A stretch of DNA of 64,000 nucleotides. Source: Aquimarina spinulae. GTDB lineage: Bacteria > Bacteroidota > Bacteroidia > Flavobacteriales > Flavobacteriaceae. Within the stretch, counting starts at the first letter, position 1, and every line of letters starts with the position of its first letter. Location: contig NZ_CALSBP010000001.1 of NCBI RefSeq assembly GCF_943373825.1, forward strand, positions 1-64,000. Direction: 5' to 3'. The notes beneath the pieces are model-generated. The model did no database searches. It was not told the origin of the DNA and saw only the letters and a list, made by a program, of their open reading frames with translations. The translations under genes were made by a program, and so were the position numbers. This document shows, piece after piece, positions 24,052 to 33,467 of the stretch.

Positions 24052-25950
24052 CTAGTCATTAATCCATTTTTTTAATACCATCTTTTGTTGTTCTGAAGCC
24101 TTTGGATCTTGTTCTAAAATTATCTTCTCTATAGTAGGTTTGGTTACATTGGACTTGAGTGTCATTATTTTATTGTTACGCTTAATTCTAAATGTAATTT
24201 CGTCTCCAATTTTCCATTTATTAGAATCACCAAACAGATCATATATATTATTAAGGTTATATTCTTTTTTGTTAATGCTAAGCAAAACATCTCCTTCTAA
24301 AATCCCAAGTTCTTTTAAAAAGCTGTTAAATGGGATATCTGATGTAAAAATAACTTCTTTAGTAACTTCAGAACCAGTTACAAAAGGTTCTTGTTTAAAA
24401 ATAAAATAAGAAGAAGGTGCATTCTTTGTTCCATAAAGTACTCCAGCTTTATTAAGATAAAATTCATAGTCAATAGGAGTATTGCTCATAACATGTGTTT
24501 GTAAAAATGCACTCACTTCTGGATATGAATCTTCTTCTATAGCTTTAATAAGTTCTTTATCATCAAAAGGGACATTAATACCATATCGAACCGATAAGTT
24601 TTTTATAAGATCAAGTAATCCATAAACTCCATCACTTTTTTCTCGCATTATGATATCCAGACACATAGAAATTAACGCTCCTTTCTCATAAACATTTCTG
24701 TAGCTATTGCGATAAGGATCGACCAAAATGTTTTTACTCATAGTTGTAAAAGCTATAGAATCATCAAAAGAAGAGGATGCTTCAATCTTACCAATAATTC
24801 GTTCAAAAAATTCATCCTTTGTAATAAGCCCTTGTGTAATTTGGAATAGCATCGAAAAATACTCTGTAGTACCTTCATATAGCCACAAATGTTCAGACAT
24901 TTTTGGACTGTTATAATCAAAATTATGGATTTCTTTAGAATGAATGGTTAATGGTGTTACAATATGAAAAAACTCATGAGAAACAACATCGGTAAGTGCT
25001 TCATTAAGTTTTTTATTAGATAGTGATTCTGGCAATACAACTACTGTAGAGGTATTATGTTCCAGAGCTCCAAATCCTTGTGCATCATCAGATTTTGAAG
25101 AGGATAGATATAGCAATATAGTATACTTTTTTGTTGAGTTAATATCACCAAGAAAATCCTTTTGTGCTCTAATCATACGCTCCATCTGAGGCATTATTCT
25201 TGCTGCTTTGTGAGTTTTGTTTTTAGAATAAATACTTAGAAGTATTTCTATATCATTGACCTTAAAACTGGCTTTATCCGGACTAGAGTACATGATAGGA
25301 TTATCTACTACATCGGCGTATCTTTTAAAAGAAAAATAATCGATATCGTTTTTAGAAGTATTTATTGCGTTGTCAAAAAGGATTTCTTCAACCGAAGCTG
25401 AAGCTTCCAGAAAAGAAGGGTGTTTAATAAATAACTTGTATTTATTTTCTTTCATTCCGCCAAAGTACCCCACAAAAGCATATAGATTTAAAATGAAATT
25501 TTTATCTTTTATAATATTAGATCCTGTTGGAGAGAAAACATCGTGAGAATCCTCAGAATCGTAAGTGTCATTTACCCAGTAGGTGATTTTGTCTAATTGT
25601 TTGGTGTTATTTATTTTCCAACGATTATCCCCATATTTTTGAACATCAATAGAATTTCCCTCGTGATCAAATGCTTTAAGATCGTCAACATATTTGCCAA
25701 AGTCGTTATTTTGATAAGTACCGGGTACAATTTTTGGTAAGTAGTAACTTATTGTGTCCGAATTTAAGTTATCGATTTGGATTTCCACTTTAACTTTATC
25801 GTCTTTTACATTAACAAGATCGATAGAAGCACGTATGGTAGATACATTTGTTGATGCAACCGGTAGTTGTGTAGTCTTACAACTAGTAGCCAAATTAGAT
25901 ATGGCAAATGCAAATAGTAGGGTTTTTATGGTATGAATCGTTCTTTGCAC
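24052..25950 (-). CDS. M61 glycyl aminopeptidase-like lipoprotein with PDZ domain
   Basis: The 632-aa protein starts at GTG 25950, two bases after the preceding HAD stop; no ATG lies before the signal sequence. The lipobox is NLATSC. An N-terminal beta domain (about 35-225) precedes the gluzincin core with HEFFH at 325-329, and Glu363 in GTTEYF is the likely third zinc ligand. Helical middle and PDZ regions follow, the latter with LGILEGDVLLSINKKEYN near 565-582. M61 enzymes cleave N-terminal Gly or Ala residues from peptides. It should be membrane-tethered in the envelope. Tight spacing implies translational coupling to the HAD gene. Confidence 0.93.
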   Translation of the reverse strand: MQRTIHTIKTLLFAFAISNLATSCKTTQLPVASTNVSTIRASIDLVNVKDDKVKVEIQIDNLNSDTISYYLPKIVPGTYQNNDFGKYVDDLKAFDHEGNSIDVQKYGDNRWKINNTKQLDKITYWVNDTYDSEDSHDVFSPTGSNIIKDKNFILNLYAFVGYFGGMKENKYKLFIKHPSFLEASASVEEILFDNAINTSKNDIDYFSFKRYADVVDNPIMYSSPDKASFKVNDIEILLSIYSKNKTHKAARIMPQMERMIRAQKDFLGDINSTKKYTILLYLSSSKSDDAQGFGALEHNTSTVVVLPESLSNKKLNEALTDVVSHEFFHIVTPLTIHSKEIHNFDYNSPKMSEHLWLYEGTTEYFSMLFQITQGLITKDEFFERIIGKIEASSSFDDSIAFTTMSKNILVDPYRNSYRNVYEKGALISMCLDIIMREKSDGVYGLLDLIKNLSVRYGINVPFDDKELIKAIEEDSYPEVSAFLQTHVMSNTPIDYEFYLNKAGVLYGTKNAPSSYFIFKQEPFVTGSEVTKEVIFTSDIPFNSFLKELGILEGDVLLSINKKEYNLNNIYDLFGDSNKWKIGDEITFRIKRNNKIMTLKSNVTKPTIEKIILEQDPKASEQQKMVLKKWIND

Positions 25951-25952
25951 AG

Positions 25953-26759
25953 TTATAAAATGTTTTTTTGAATATATGTTGCTACTCCATTTTCTTTTCC
26001 AGAAAGCGTAATAACATTTGCTACTTGTAAAGTTTCCGGTTTTGCATTTGCTACAGCTACACCAGTTCCTACTGCTTGTAGCATTGCAATATCATTATAA
26101 TTATCTCCAAATGCAACTGCATCAGAAATAGGAATTTTAAAATAGGAGTCAAGCAGTATTTCTATGGCAGTTAATTTTGAAATACTTTTATGTGCAATCT
26201 CTATATATGTTGGTTTAGAACGGTATAAATGAAGAGTTTCTTTGAAACTATCTTCTAAAAATGTATACGCTTGATCTATATAAGATTCTTCTCCCATACA
26301 CATAATCTTATGAGCTCCTTTGTTATGAGCTTTCCATTCTTGTACCACATGTTGGGTTGGTTTTACCACCGGGTTTACTTTAGTGTTATTCGCTTCACGA
26401 TTGGCCCAAAAATCCATTTCAGGAACAAACCAATCATTATTGTGATATAAACTTATATGAAATTTTTTATCTTTATTAAAAGTATCTAATTCTTCTATAA
26501 TATCGGGAGATATAAAAGTAGAATGAACAGGTTTTTGATCTACCAAGATTAACCCTCCATTATAGCATATCATAGGTTGGTTTTTTATATCTAATTCTTC
26601 TTGCAAATGATTCATAGCATCTGGCATTCTAGAAGAAATTAAAACTACAGGTATAGTGTTTTTAATTCTCTTAATTTCTGAAATCGTAAGTTCAGAAAGC
26701 TCTCTTTCAGAATTTAACAGTGTTCCATCAATATCAGAGAATACAATGCGATGTGGCAT
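25953..26759 (-). CDS. Cof-type HAD hydrolase
   Basis: The 268-aa protein has the HAD motif I DIDGTLLNS (Asp8 nucleophile, Asp10), motif II SSRMP with the Ser near 42, a C2-type cap in the middle, and motif III/IV AVAFGDNYNDIAML (GDNxND, about 215-228). VAVANAKPETLQVAN follows. This matches the Cof/YbiV group of phosphatases that dephosphorylate sugar phosphates or flavin-related metabolites. It is cytoplasmic, 40 bases after the alpha/beta hydrolase gene and coupled to the M61 gene. The substrate is not predictable. Confidence 0.92.
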   Translation of the reverse strand: MPHRIVFSDIDGTLLNSERELSELTISEIKRIKNTIPVVLISSRMPDAMNHLQEELDIKNQPMICYNGGLILVDQKPVHSTFISPDIIEELDTFNKDKKFHISLYHNNDWFVPEMDFWANREANNTKVNPVVKPTQHVVQEWKAHNKGAHKIMCMGEESYIDQAYTFLEDSFKETLHLYRSKPTYIEIAHKSISKLTAIEILLDSYFKIPISDAVAFGDNYNDIAMLQAVGTGVAVANAKPETLQVANVITLSGKENGVATYIQKNIL

Positions 26760-26799
26760 TAGGTGTTTTTGATTAGGGTTATATAATTTTTTTAATAAA

Positions 26800-27726
26800 C
26801 TATTGATTCACAAAGTTAGTAATCCCGGTTAGAACTTCGGGCATTATTTTTCTAAAGGGTTCATTATAAGATTTGTGATTTTCTAGTCTACCTCCTTTAA
26901 TTTCTTTTAAGATATGATTCATATTTGTAACAAATAGATATTCGGCTTGTGGTATAATCTCTTTAAATTTCTCTGCTTGGATTAATTCTACCTGGATATC
27001 TTTATCACCATAAATTATGAAAATAGGCATTTCTAATTTTAAAATTTCATCAGATGGATTATACTTTATCCAGGAACTCATAAAGGGTTGTAGATTATAT
27101 CTAAAAATAGATTCTAATGCCGGGTCATAACTAGTAGCCCTTCCATTTTCTTTTAATTGTTTAAAGGCTACAGAAGCACTTTTATCCAAACCAGGAGCTT
27201 GTTTCGCAATTTGTTCTATAATTACCTGATCTATTGATACTGCATTTCCTGCTATAGAAATAAAACCATCTGCTCTTCCATTTGCAGCAATCATACCTAC
27301 TAGAGAACCTTGACCATGACCAGCGATAATGATTTTTTTATATTTTCTGTTTTTATTGAAATAATCTATTATTGATATTGCATCTTCAATATAATGATCT
27401 AAAGAAATTTCATGCTCCTTAATTCCTAAACCATCCATCTTAAAAAGCCTTTTGTCATAGCGATAAGTTGCAATACCTTCTTTGGCAAGTTCATAGGAAA
27501 GTTGCTTAAAAGTATCATTTTTAGACATTCGATCATTACCATCTCTATTAATCGCTCCAGCATCCATTATAAAAATAACCAAAGGAACATTATCCTCAGA
27601 ATATGGAGTAACCAAAGAACCCTCTATATATTTATTGATTTTAACAACTGCAGAGTTAAATTCTTTTTTTTGAGCAAAACTCAGTGCAGAAATCAAGATC
27701 ATAAATAAATAAAATTTACTCTTCAT
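26800..27726 (-). CDS. Exported alpha/beta hydrolase
   Basis: The 308-aa protein has a cleavable signal peptide (ALSFAQ, near residues 14-19) and an alpha/beta hydrolase fold. GHGQGSLVGMIAA places the nucleophilic Ser in a GxGxGxS-like elbow (GHGQGS, near 135-140). Asp in YGDKDIQVE near 237-245 and His in TNMNHILKE near 267-275 complete the triad. It resembles the dienelactone hydrolase/esterase group in Bacteroidota. A glycan ester or small ester substrate is possible but unproven. It is the first gene of a probable operon with the HAD and M61 genes. Confidence 0.87.
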   Translation of the reverse strand: MKSKFYLFMILISALSFAQKKEFNSAVVKINKYIEGSLVTPYSEDNVPLVIFIMDAGAINRDGNDRMSKNDTFKQLSYELAKEGIATYRYDKRLFKMDGLGIKEHEISLDHYIEDAISIIDYFNKNRKYKKIIIAGHGQGSLVGMIAANGRADGFISIAGNAVSIDQVIIEQIAKQAPGLDKSASVAFKQLKENGRATSYDPALESIFRYNLQPFMSSWIKYNPSDEILKLEMPIFIIYGDKDIQVELIQAEKFKEIIPQAEYLFVTNMNHILKEIKGGRLENHKSYNEPFRKIMPEVLTGITNFVNQ

Positions 27727-27953
27727 AGTAGGTGGGGTTTATTTATATAACAAATAAATACTGATTAAATTGATATTGGCTAAATGTTTAATATGAATCG
27801 AATCGCGTTTGATTATCTAATACAACAGACATAAAACAGATAAAACGCCAAATTTGAAAGCATATTTTGATTTGAGACAATTACTATTTGTTATTTTTAA
27901 TGTTATTTACGCGTAATTAATCATTTTTAACGAATCACTAACATACCCTTTTT

Positions 27954-27961
27954 TATCTTTG
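27954..27961 (+). promoter_or_regulatory. TATCTTTG box of the S1/P1 nuclease gene
   Basis: This exact TAnnTTTG match lies 18 bases before ATG 27979, giving a short leader. No clear TTG is present 17-23 bases upstream; the region is TTTTTAA-rich. Confidence 0.5.
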
Positions 27962-27978
27962 CTTCAAAATATATATAA

Positions 27979-28761
27979 ATGAAACTTCAATATAAATGGT
28001 TACTTGTTTTATTCATGATTTCTTTATCTGGATTTTCTGCAGATTATGATTGGGGAAAGACAGGACATAGAGCTACGGGTCAGATTGCAGATTCATACTT
28101 GACAAAGAAAGCAAAGCGCAATATAGCAAAACTTCTTAATGGCCAAAGTCTTGCTTTGGTTTCTACATTTGCTGATGAAATTAAAAGTGACGAAAAATAT
28201 AGAGGTTATAGCCCCTGGCATTATGTTAATTTTCCATTTGATAAGAAATATGGTGAAGAAGAGCCTAGTGAGTATGGCGATTTGGTAAAAGGAATAAATA
28301 CATGTATATCGGTATTAAAAGACGAAAAATCATCTAAAAAAGATAAGATGTTTCATCTTAAAATGCTAGTGCATTTTATTGGTGATTTACACCAACCGCT
28401 TCATGTGGGTAGAGGAGAAGATAAAGGAGGAAATGATATTCAGGTACGTTGGTTTAGAGATGGATCTAACTTGCATAGGGTTTGGGATAGTGATATGATA
28501 GATTATTATGGTATGAGCTATACAGAATTATCTATAAATGAGACAGTTTTATCTAAGGATCAGATTAAAGCAATTCAAAACGGTGGTATAGTAAACTGGG
28601 TATACGAATCTCAAAAGCTTGCACAACAAGTATATGGATCGGCAAATGTAGGTGAAAAATTAGGGTATAAATATATGTATGATTATTTTCCTATAGTACG
28701 CACCCAATTGCAAAAAGGAGGAATACGACTGGCTAAAATATTAAATGAAATTTTTGGATAA
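27979..28761 (+). CDS. Secreted S1/P1-family nuclease
   Basis: The 260-aa protein has a signal peptide ending near FSA. The mature N-terminus ADYDWGKTGHRATGQIA places the Trp and His residues that bind the zinc cluster in S1/P1 nucleases. Further ligands are in STFADEIKSD, WHYVNFP, HFIGDLHQPLHVGR and GGNDIQV, and NLHRVWDSDMID completes the site. The mature size of about 240 aa is typical of bacterial members. These zinc enzymes cut single-stranded DNA and RNA and remove 3'-phosphates, here probably for nutrient scavenging in the periplasm or outside. It has its own promoter box and converges on the AraC regulator gene. Confidence 0.95.
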   Translation: MKLQYKWLLVLFMISLSGFSADYDWGKTGHRATGQIADSYLTKKAKRNIAKLLNGQSLALVSTFADEIKSDEKYRGYSPWHYVNFPFDKKYGEEEPSEYGDLVKGINTCISVLKDEKSSKKDKMFHLKMLVHFIGDLHQPLHVGRGEDKGGNDIQVRWFRDGSNLHRVWDSDMIDYYGMSYTELSINETVLSKDQIKAIQNGGIVNWVYESQKLAQQVYGSANVGEKLGYKYMYDYFPIVRTQLQKGGIRLAKILNEIFG

Positions 28762-28769
28762 AATTATGA

Positions 28770-29627
28770 TTAGCTAATAGATATTTCGTTACGATATTGC
28801 TTGGGAGACATCGAAAAATGCTTCTTAAAAGTTTTGGTAAGGTGACTCTCATCTGTATATCCCAATTGATATGCAATTTCTGCAATAGTAAATTCAGTAT
28901 GTTGTAAACGATACTCAACCAACTTCATTTTATATTTTGTAACGTATTGGTGTATAGATTCTCCTGTTTTTCTTTTAAAATATGTGCTAATTGAACTCTG
29001 AGACATATTAAACTTATTTGCCAAAAAGTTAATCTTGGTAAGATCATTGTCATATACATGTTGTCTAATATGACTCAAGATCGAATCTATTTTATTGTGA
29101 GAAACAAGCATGTTTTTTTGATGTGAATTATATTTTTCAGAGATATTACGAACTATTATACTTAGGATAGTACTTATCGCATTAGAAATGATTTCTTGAT
29201 AATATACTTTCTCATTTTTAAATTCTTCTAAGACAACATTATGGATATCCCAAATAATACTTCGATCTTCTTCATGAGAAATTACATCTCCTGGTATAAT
29301 ATTGGGTTGGTGTAATAATTGCTCAATACGTTGTAACCAATATTTTCTGTCTGGAAGATTGACCTTACTAGAAAACAAAAGCTCTGTAAACTTGAAATAA
29401 GTAAAATTTGTACGCTTTTCAATTTCGAAGTGATGTGTGTCTTCTGGTGCTAGTAAAAAGATATTGTTTTCTTTATAAGGAAACCGTATATCATTAATGG
29501 TATGATATCCACTTCCTTTTTCAATAAAAATGATTTCAAAATAGTTATGATTATGAGGTTCCGCTTCCCATTCATCAATAGCATATTGATGTACTACAAA
29601 AGTCTCATTCAAGGTATAACGGTTCAT
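28770..29627 (-). CDS. AraC family transcriptional regulator
   Basis: From ATG 29627 the protein is 285 aa (an upstream TTG at 29633 adds two residues). The N-terminal cupin domain has EPHNHNYFEIIFIEKGSG, which resembles ligand-binding AraC proteins. The C-terminal double helix-turn-helix (about 185-285) contains FNMSQSSISTYFKRKTGES and IAYQLGYTDESHLTKTFKKHFSMSPKQYRN, the classic AraC signature. The target genes are unknown. Divergent from it is the MauE/DoxX-like gene at 29836, about 200 bases away, which makes that gene the first candidate target. Confidence 0.93.
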   Translation of the reverse strand: MNRYTLNETFVVHQYAIDEWEAEPHNHNYFEIIFIEKGSGYHTINDIRFPYKENNIFLLAPEDTHHFEIEKRTNFTYFKFTELLFSSKVNLPDRKYWLQRIEQLLHQPNIIPGDVISHEEDRSIIWDIHNVVLEEFKNEKVYYQEIISNAISTILSIIVRNISEKYNSHQKNMLVSHNKIDSILSHIRQHVYDNDLTKINFLANKFNMSQSSISTYFKRKTGESIHQYVTKYKMKLVEYRLQHTEFTIAEIAYQLGYTDESHLTKTFKKHFSMSPKQYRNEISIS

Positions 29628-29835
29628 AAACAATTCTTTAACATTTTAAAGTTACAAAAATAAAATCAATAAAACAGGAATTCTTTTATACAAGTATTTT
29701 TGATTGAATATGTTTGATTGTGTTGATAACTAATCGATTAGGTTGTTTTTTGTACAAGTTATATACAAAATTATACAAGAATTAGAATGAAGGTAAGATA
29801 TAAATTTGCGGCTCAAAATTTCACACAAATCTATC

Positions 29836-30252
29836 ATGAAAATTAGAATTTATTTATATCATCTCACTAGAGTGATATTTGGAGCGTTGCTGGTGTTATA
29901 CGGGACTTATAATGTAATTAGGTATTCTGAGTTTTTAGAGCGACTGGACATCTATTTTGGTAATGCTACGGTATTTAATATAAGTTTTGTAGAAGCCCTT
30001 GCTCCATTAGTGCCTTTTGAGGAATTTGTAATAGGGATGTTCTTGATTCTAAAGATTTTTGTTAGAAAAGCTTTAATCACGATCATCATACTATTTACCT
30101 TTTTCACTTTGTTTTTAGTAGATGCAGATTGCCTGATTTTGGCACTTATTCATCTGGTTTTTTGTGGTATTGCTATAGTATTATTAAAAAATGGTAAGTA
30201 TGATTTAAACGCTATAAGCTATGATAAAGATTCATACCAGGTCATATCATAA
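29836..30252 (+). CDS. Small four-helix membrane protein (DoxX/MauE-like)
   Basis: From ATG 29836 the protein is 138 aa (an upstream TTG at 29806 gives ten further residues, and a TAAATTTG box at 29801-29808 overlaps it, so the ATG is preferred). Four hydrophobic helices fill most of the length, the first with HLTRVIFGALLVLYGTYNV. LAPLVPFEEFVIGMFLI follows, as in DoxX/MauE-type proteins that support redox or maturation reactions in the membrane. There are two cysteines but no CxxC. It is divergent from the AraC gene and followed by two terminators in tandem. The family call is tentative. Confidence 0.68.
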   Translation: MKIRIYLYHLTRVIFGALLVLYGTYNVIRYSEFLERLDIYFGNATVFNISFVEALAPLVPFEEFVIGMFLILKIFVRKALITIIILFTFFTLFLVDADCLILALIHLVFCGIAIVLLKNGKYDLNAISYDKDSYQVIS

Positions 30253-30269
30253 AATACAAAAAGAATAGC

Positions 30270-30296
30270 CGCCTCTTTGCAGAGAGGTTTTTTTCA
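30270..30296 (+). terminator. First of two tandem terminators
   Basis: CCTCT (30272-30276) pairs with AGAGG (30283-30287), followed by TTTTTTT. It lies 20 bases after the DoxX-like stop. Confidence 0.65.
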
Positions 30297-30321
30297 TAAG
30301 TTAATTTTGTTTGATGTTAAA

Positions 30322-30352
30322 AGCGCCCTTACAGTTTTGTAAGGGTTTTTTT
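30322..30352 (+). terminator. Second tandem terminator
   Basis: CCCTTAC (30326-30332) pairs with GTAAGGG (30339-30345) around AGTTTT and is followed by TTTTTTT. It is stronger than the one before it. Only about 25 bases separate them. Confidence 0.78.
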
Positions 30353-30400
30353 ATTGAATTACAATTCTCGGGAATATACTAATCTAAAATATACAAAAAA

Positions 30401-30748
30401 TTAAAGATAAAGATATGCCCAGTATATCAAACCAAATTGAAGTAACAATCTAGTGACTAAAATGAATTTTGGTAAATTTAAACTCGCTTTTTTATGCACA
30501 AGCATATGTATATGAACCGGGAAAAATAGAATGAGCATAAAAATTATACTCCACACCGAAAATGTTCTGGTTGGTGCAAATAATAAACCAAAACTCACAA
30601 AAATCTCTGCTATACCACTTAAATAAACCAATAGTTTGTGATAAGGAATATACAATGGCATTATTCTCATGAATGCCTTAGGGCGAATTAGATGAAACAC
30701 TCCGGCAATACCAAAGATGAATGATAAAACATATAAGTGCCAACTCAT
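30401..30748 (-). CDS. DoxX-like family membrane protein
   Basis: The 115-aa protein has four helices. It opens MSWHLYVLSFIFGIAGVFHLIRPKAFMRIMP, typical of the DoxX_2/DoxX-like group, with YLSGIAEIFVSFGLLFAPTR in helix 2 and FPVHIHMLVHKK between helices 3 and 4. It is an inner-membrane protein of unknown biochemical role; relatives associate with redox or organic-solvent stress functions. It overlaps the preceding DUF3052-like gene by four bases and should be co-translated with it. Confidence 0.8.
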   Translation of the reverse strand: MSWHLYVLSFIFGIAGVFHLIRPKAFMRIMPLYIPYHKLLVYLSGIAEIFVSFGLLFAPTRTFSVWSIIFMLILFFPVHIHMLVHKKASLNLPKFILVTRLLLQFGLIYWAYLYL

Positions 30749-31209
30749 GAAACCCCAGTAGCTTTTTCTTTACCAGCTTCTCTAAGCGAATGATTTTTGT
30801 TATGAGCCATCATTTTAATAAAACTTATTTTTCTAAAGCGTAGTGCATTCCAATCTGTATTAATAGAAACATGATTTATGGGTTCGAGATTATAATCTCC
30901 AAGAACTCCCCAACCATAATCTCTATTAATTTCTGAAGTATATTTTTTAGAGTTTTTTTTGGGATATGCAAACCAAAGTATAGCATCACCTACCAGTTTT
31001 GGATAAACGGTTTCTATACGATTTTCTATTTGCTTCTTTTCAGTAACAAATATAACAGCAAAATCAACCTCTGATACCAGAATCAAAGATTCTTTCACAT
31101 TTACACCTTTAAGGCAATCAAGGTCTTCACAAAACCCTTCGGGTTCATTAAGTATTAATATCTCATCTAGAAAGGGAGGGAGCTGTAATTTTTTAAATAG
31201 AGGTGTCAT
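30745..31209 (-). CDS. DUF3052-like soluble protein
   Basis: The 154-aa protein begins MTPLFKKLQL and carries PKLVGDAILWFAYPKKNSKKY near 70-90, then INRDYGWGVLGDYNLEP near 94-110 and WNALRFRKIS near 120-129. This layout recurs in a widespread uncharacterised Bacteroidota family related to DUF3052. There is no signal peptide, membrane segment or catalytic motif. Four-base overlap with the DoxX-like gene suggests a functional pair. The function is unknown. Confidence 0.72.
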   Translation of the reverse strand: MTPLFKKLQLPPFLDEILILNEPEGFCEDLDCLKGVNVKESLILVSEVDFAVIFVTEKKQIENRIETVYPKLVGDAILWFAYPKKNSKKYTSEINRDYGWGVLGDYNLEPINHVSINTDWNALRFRKISFIKMMAHNKNHSLREAGKEKATGVS

Positions 31210-31378
31210 GAGAATAAATTTTAGAAAAAAACTTGTGTCTCTTAAAGATACGAAAAAAACTGGTCATTTTATAAACTTAATGTTTTCATGAAAATATTTA
31301 CATCTTGATCTGCATTAAGAACAATAAAAACAAGAAAATTGAAGTTTACTTTATAACACAAACTCAAATATATACATT

Positions 31379-32431
31379 ATGAAAACAGTTTTTAAGAGCA
31401 CCGTACTAGGTGCTTTAGCATTCGTTGCATGCACAACTTTCACTTCTTGTGAGAAAGATCAAGACAATGCTCACGAACAACTAGAAAATCAAACAGTAGT
31501 CGAAAAAGGGTTCTTACATGAGCAAGCTTATCCAGAAAGAACAGGAAAATTAGTTACTATTGAGCTTAACGGGGAATCTGTCGAAGTTGAAGAAATCGAC
31601 GGACAGTATGTTTTAGGAGATATCCTTATTGATAAAGAGGATGTTATGGTCAAAAACGGTAAAAGTACAGGACGTACCGGAAGTAGATGGCCAAATAACA
31701 CCGTGTATTATGAAATACAAAGTAGTTTACCTAATCAGGCAAGGGTAACCAATGCGATTGCACATTGGGAGGCAAATACAAGCCTTAAATTTGTGAAAAG
31801 AACAAATCAAACCGCTTATATCTACTTTAGAAGTGGTAGTGGATGCTCATCTTCTGTGGGTCGAACAGGTAGAAGACAAAATATCAATCTTGCAAATGGG
31901 TGTTCTACAGGGAATACAATTCATGAAATAGGTCATGCTGTAGGATTATGGCATGAGCAAAGTAGAAAAGACAGAGATCAGTACATTACAATCAATTTTC
32001 AGAATATACAGGCGAATAGGGATTTTAATTTCAAAACGTATTCTCAGCAAGGGTATGATGGTGATGAGTATACTAACTCGTTAGATTTTAATTCGATTAT
32101 GTTATATGGTTCTTATGCTTTTTCTGCAAATGGGCAACCTACCATTGTAAAAAAAAATGGATCTACTTATAACGCACAAAGGAATGGACTTTCTAGTGGA
32201 GATATCGCCGGAATAAAAATTATGTATCCCGGTGGCGGTGGAAATGATATTTGTGAAGGAGTAGCTCCTTGGTCTAGTTCTCAAAATTACCAAGTAGGAG
32301 ATCGTGTAACATATAGAGGGTATTTGTATGAAAGAACTTCTAGTGGTTGGACCCGAATAGGGCAGTGTGGTACATCAAAATCATCAAACGCTCAAGATAT
32401 ACCACATCTTAACGATGTAGCAAAAAATTAA
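31379..32431 (+). CDS. Astacin-type M12A metalloprotease lipoprotein with carbohydrate-binding tail
   Basis: The 350-aa protein has a lipoprotein signal (FTSC near residue 25) and a propeptide-like stretch. The astacin catalytic domain (about 98-285) has the zinc motif HEIGHAVGLWHEQ with His182, Glu183, His186 and His192, and the Met-turn SIMLYGS near 239. A glycine linker PGGGGND leads to a small CBM5/12-like module (about 293-335) with the aromatic WSSSQNYQVGDRVTYRGYLYE. It resembles flavastacin-type secreted or surface proteases. It is not in an operon; a strong terminator follows. Substrate choice and glycan ligand are not readable. Confidence 0.94.
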   Translation: MKTVFKSTVLGALAFVACTTFTSCEKDQDNAHEQLENQTVVEKGFLHEQAYPERTGKLVTIELNGESVEVEEIDGQYVLGDILIDKEDVMVKNGKSTGRTGSRWPNNTVYYEIQSSLPNQARVTNAIAHWEANTSLKFVKRTNQTAYIYFRSGSGCSSSVGRTGRRQNINLANGCSTGNTIHEIGHAVGLWHEQSRKDRDQYITINFQNIQANRDFNFKTYSQQGYDGDEYTNSLDFNSIMLYGSYAFSANGQPTIVKKNGSTYNAQRNGLSSGDIAGIKIMYPGGGGNDICEGVAPWSSSQNYQVGDRVTYRGYLYERTSSGWTRIGQCGTSKSSNAQDIPHLNDVAKN

Positions 32432-32463
32432 TACTGCATTTTGTAAAAGAATAGGATGAAAAT

Positions 32464-32497
32464 AAATCCCTCCAGAATAAGTTCTGGAGGGATTTTT
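32464..32497 (+). terminator. Strong intrinsic terminator after the astacin gene
   Basis: AAATCCCTCCAGAA (32464-32477) pairs perfectly with TTCTGGAGGGATTT (32482-32495) around TAAG; T continues after it. A-run and T-run flank the stem, so it may work for the converging lipoprotein gene as well. Confidence 0.93.
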
Positions 32498-32512
32498 AGT
32501 ATTGAAGCTACA

Positions 32513-33367
32513 TCATAACTTTATCTCTTTGGCATTATCAGGAGTTTCAAAAATAGAACCTTCATCATCCAGAAATGTAATATCTGTAATTGTAGCTTCT
32601 CCCAATTCATTAGTGATACCTTTTTCTTCAGTCCAACCATAAAACTTCCACTTCGTAGCAAATGGGATTCCTTTTACGGTTTTAAAATCTTGGTATTGTA
32701 TAATATGTGGATCGCTCTCTGCCTTAGTAATATCACCTTTACTCCCAAACGTAACAATATACGCTGTGGCTTGCAAAGTATGGTCTTTGGGGTCTGTATA
32801 AATAATATACCAGTCATCTGGAGAATCCCCAATACCTTTTTCGAAGGAAAGCTTAGCAGTTTGATAATCTACTTTGTTTAAAGCCCTCATGTTTTCAAGC
32901 TCTAATTTGCTACCGGGATCATTTAGTTTATATGGCATTGCAAAGAAATAAGTCCAGGTAAAGATATCGAAACGTGCTCCTTTATCGTTTGCATCTTCTG
33001 GGCACAGAAAAACGTTTTCGCCGGTATAGATCAATTTACTCTCATCTTTTTTATCAATTCTGATTTTTGTAGAATTCGTTAACATGGTGATTTTTCCATC
33101 CAAACGTAATTTACCACCAAAGGAAATAACAATGTTAAAACTTACTGCTTTATGGGTTAGGAAATCAGCTTTTTTATGTGCTTTCTCAATGTTTTTAATA
33201 TGATGATCCATAATAGATACAGCACCATCTCCCATACCACCATCTGGTTCTACCGGAATCTTTTCGGTTTTATTATCTGTAGCATCTGTAGTTTGATTTT
33301 CTTGCTTTTTATTGTTACCACAGCTTGAAATGATAATGGCCATGATCAAAATCCATAGATTTTTCAT
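32513..33367 (-). CDS. Lipoprotein of unknown function (LolA-like beta fold)
   Basis: The 284-aa protein has a clear lipobox (IISSCG, Cys16), a low-complexity linker (about 17-50) and a beta-rich domain. This domain contains KAVSFNIVISFGGKLRLDGKI near 68-88, LIYTGENVFLCPED and QYQDFKTVKGIPFATKWKFYGW. The last segment is seen in Bacteroidota proteins related to outer-membrane lipoprotein-sorting folds (DUF6503-like). It lies in the envelope. It converges on the astacin gene and is separated by 100 bases from the upstream beta-lactamase-like gene. The function is unknown. Confidence 0.72.
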   Translation of the reverse strand: MKNLWILIMAIIISSCGNNKKQENQTTDATDNKTEKIPVEPDGGMGDGAVSIMDHHIKNIEKAHKKADFLTHKAVSFNIVISFGGKLRLDGKITMLTNSTKIRIDKKDESKLIYTGENVFLCPEDANDKGARFDIFTWTYFFAMPYKLNDPGSKLELENMRALNKVDYQTAKLSFEKGIGDSPDDWYIIYTDPKDHTLQATAYIVTFGSKGDITKAESDPHIIQYQDFKTVKGIPFATKWKFYGWTEEKGITNELGEATITDITFLDDEGSIFETPDNAKEIKL

Positions 33368-33467
33368 AAATAATAGTTTGTGTTACAAGTATTAAAATTA
33401 CTAAAACCAATACTTGAACAAACAGTTTTTAGGAAAAATGTAACAGATAGGCTAACTTCATAAAAAA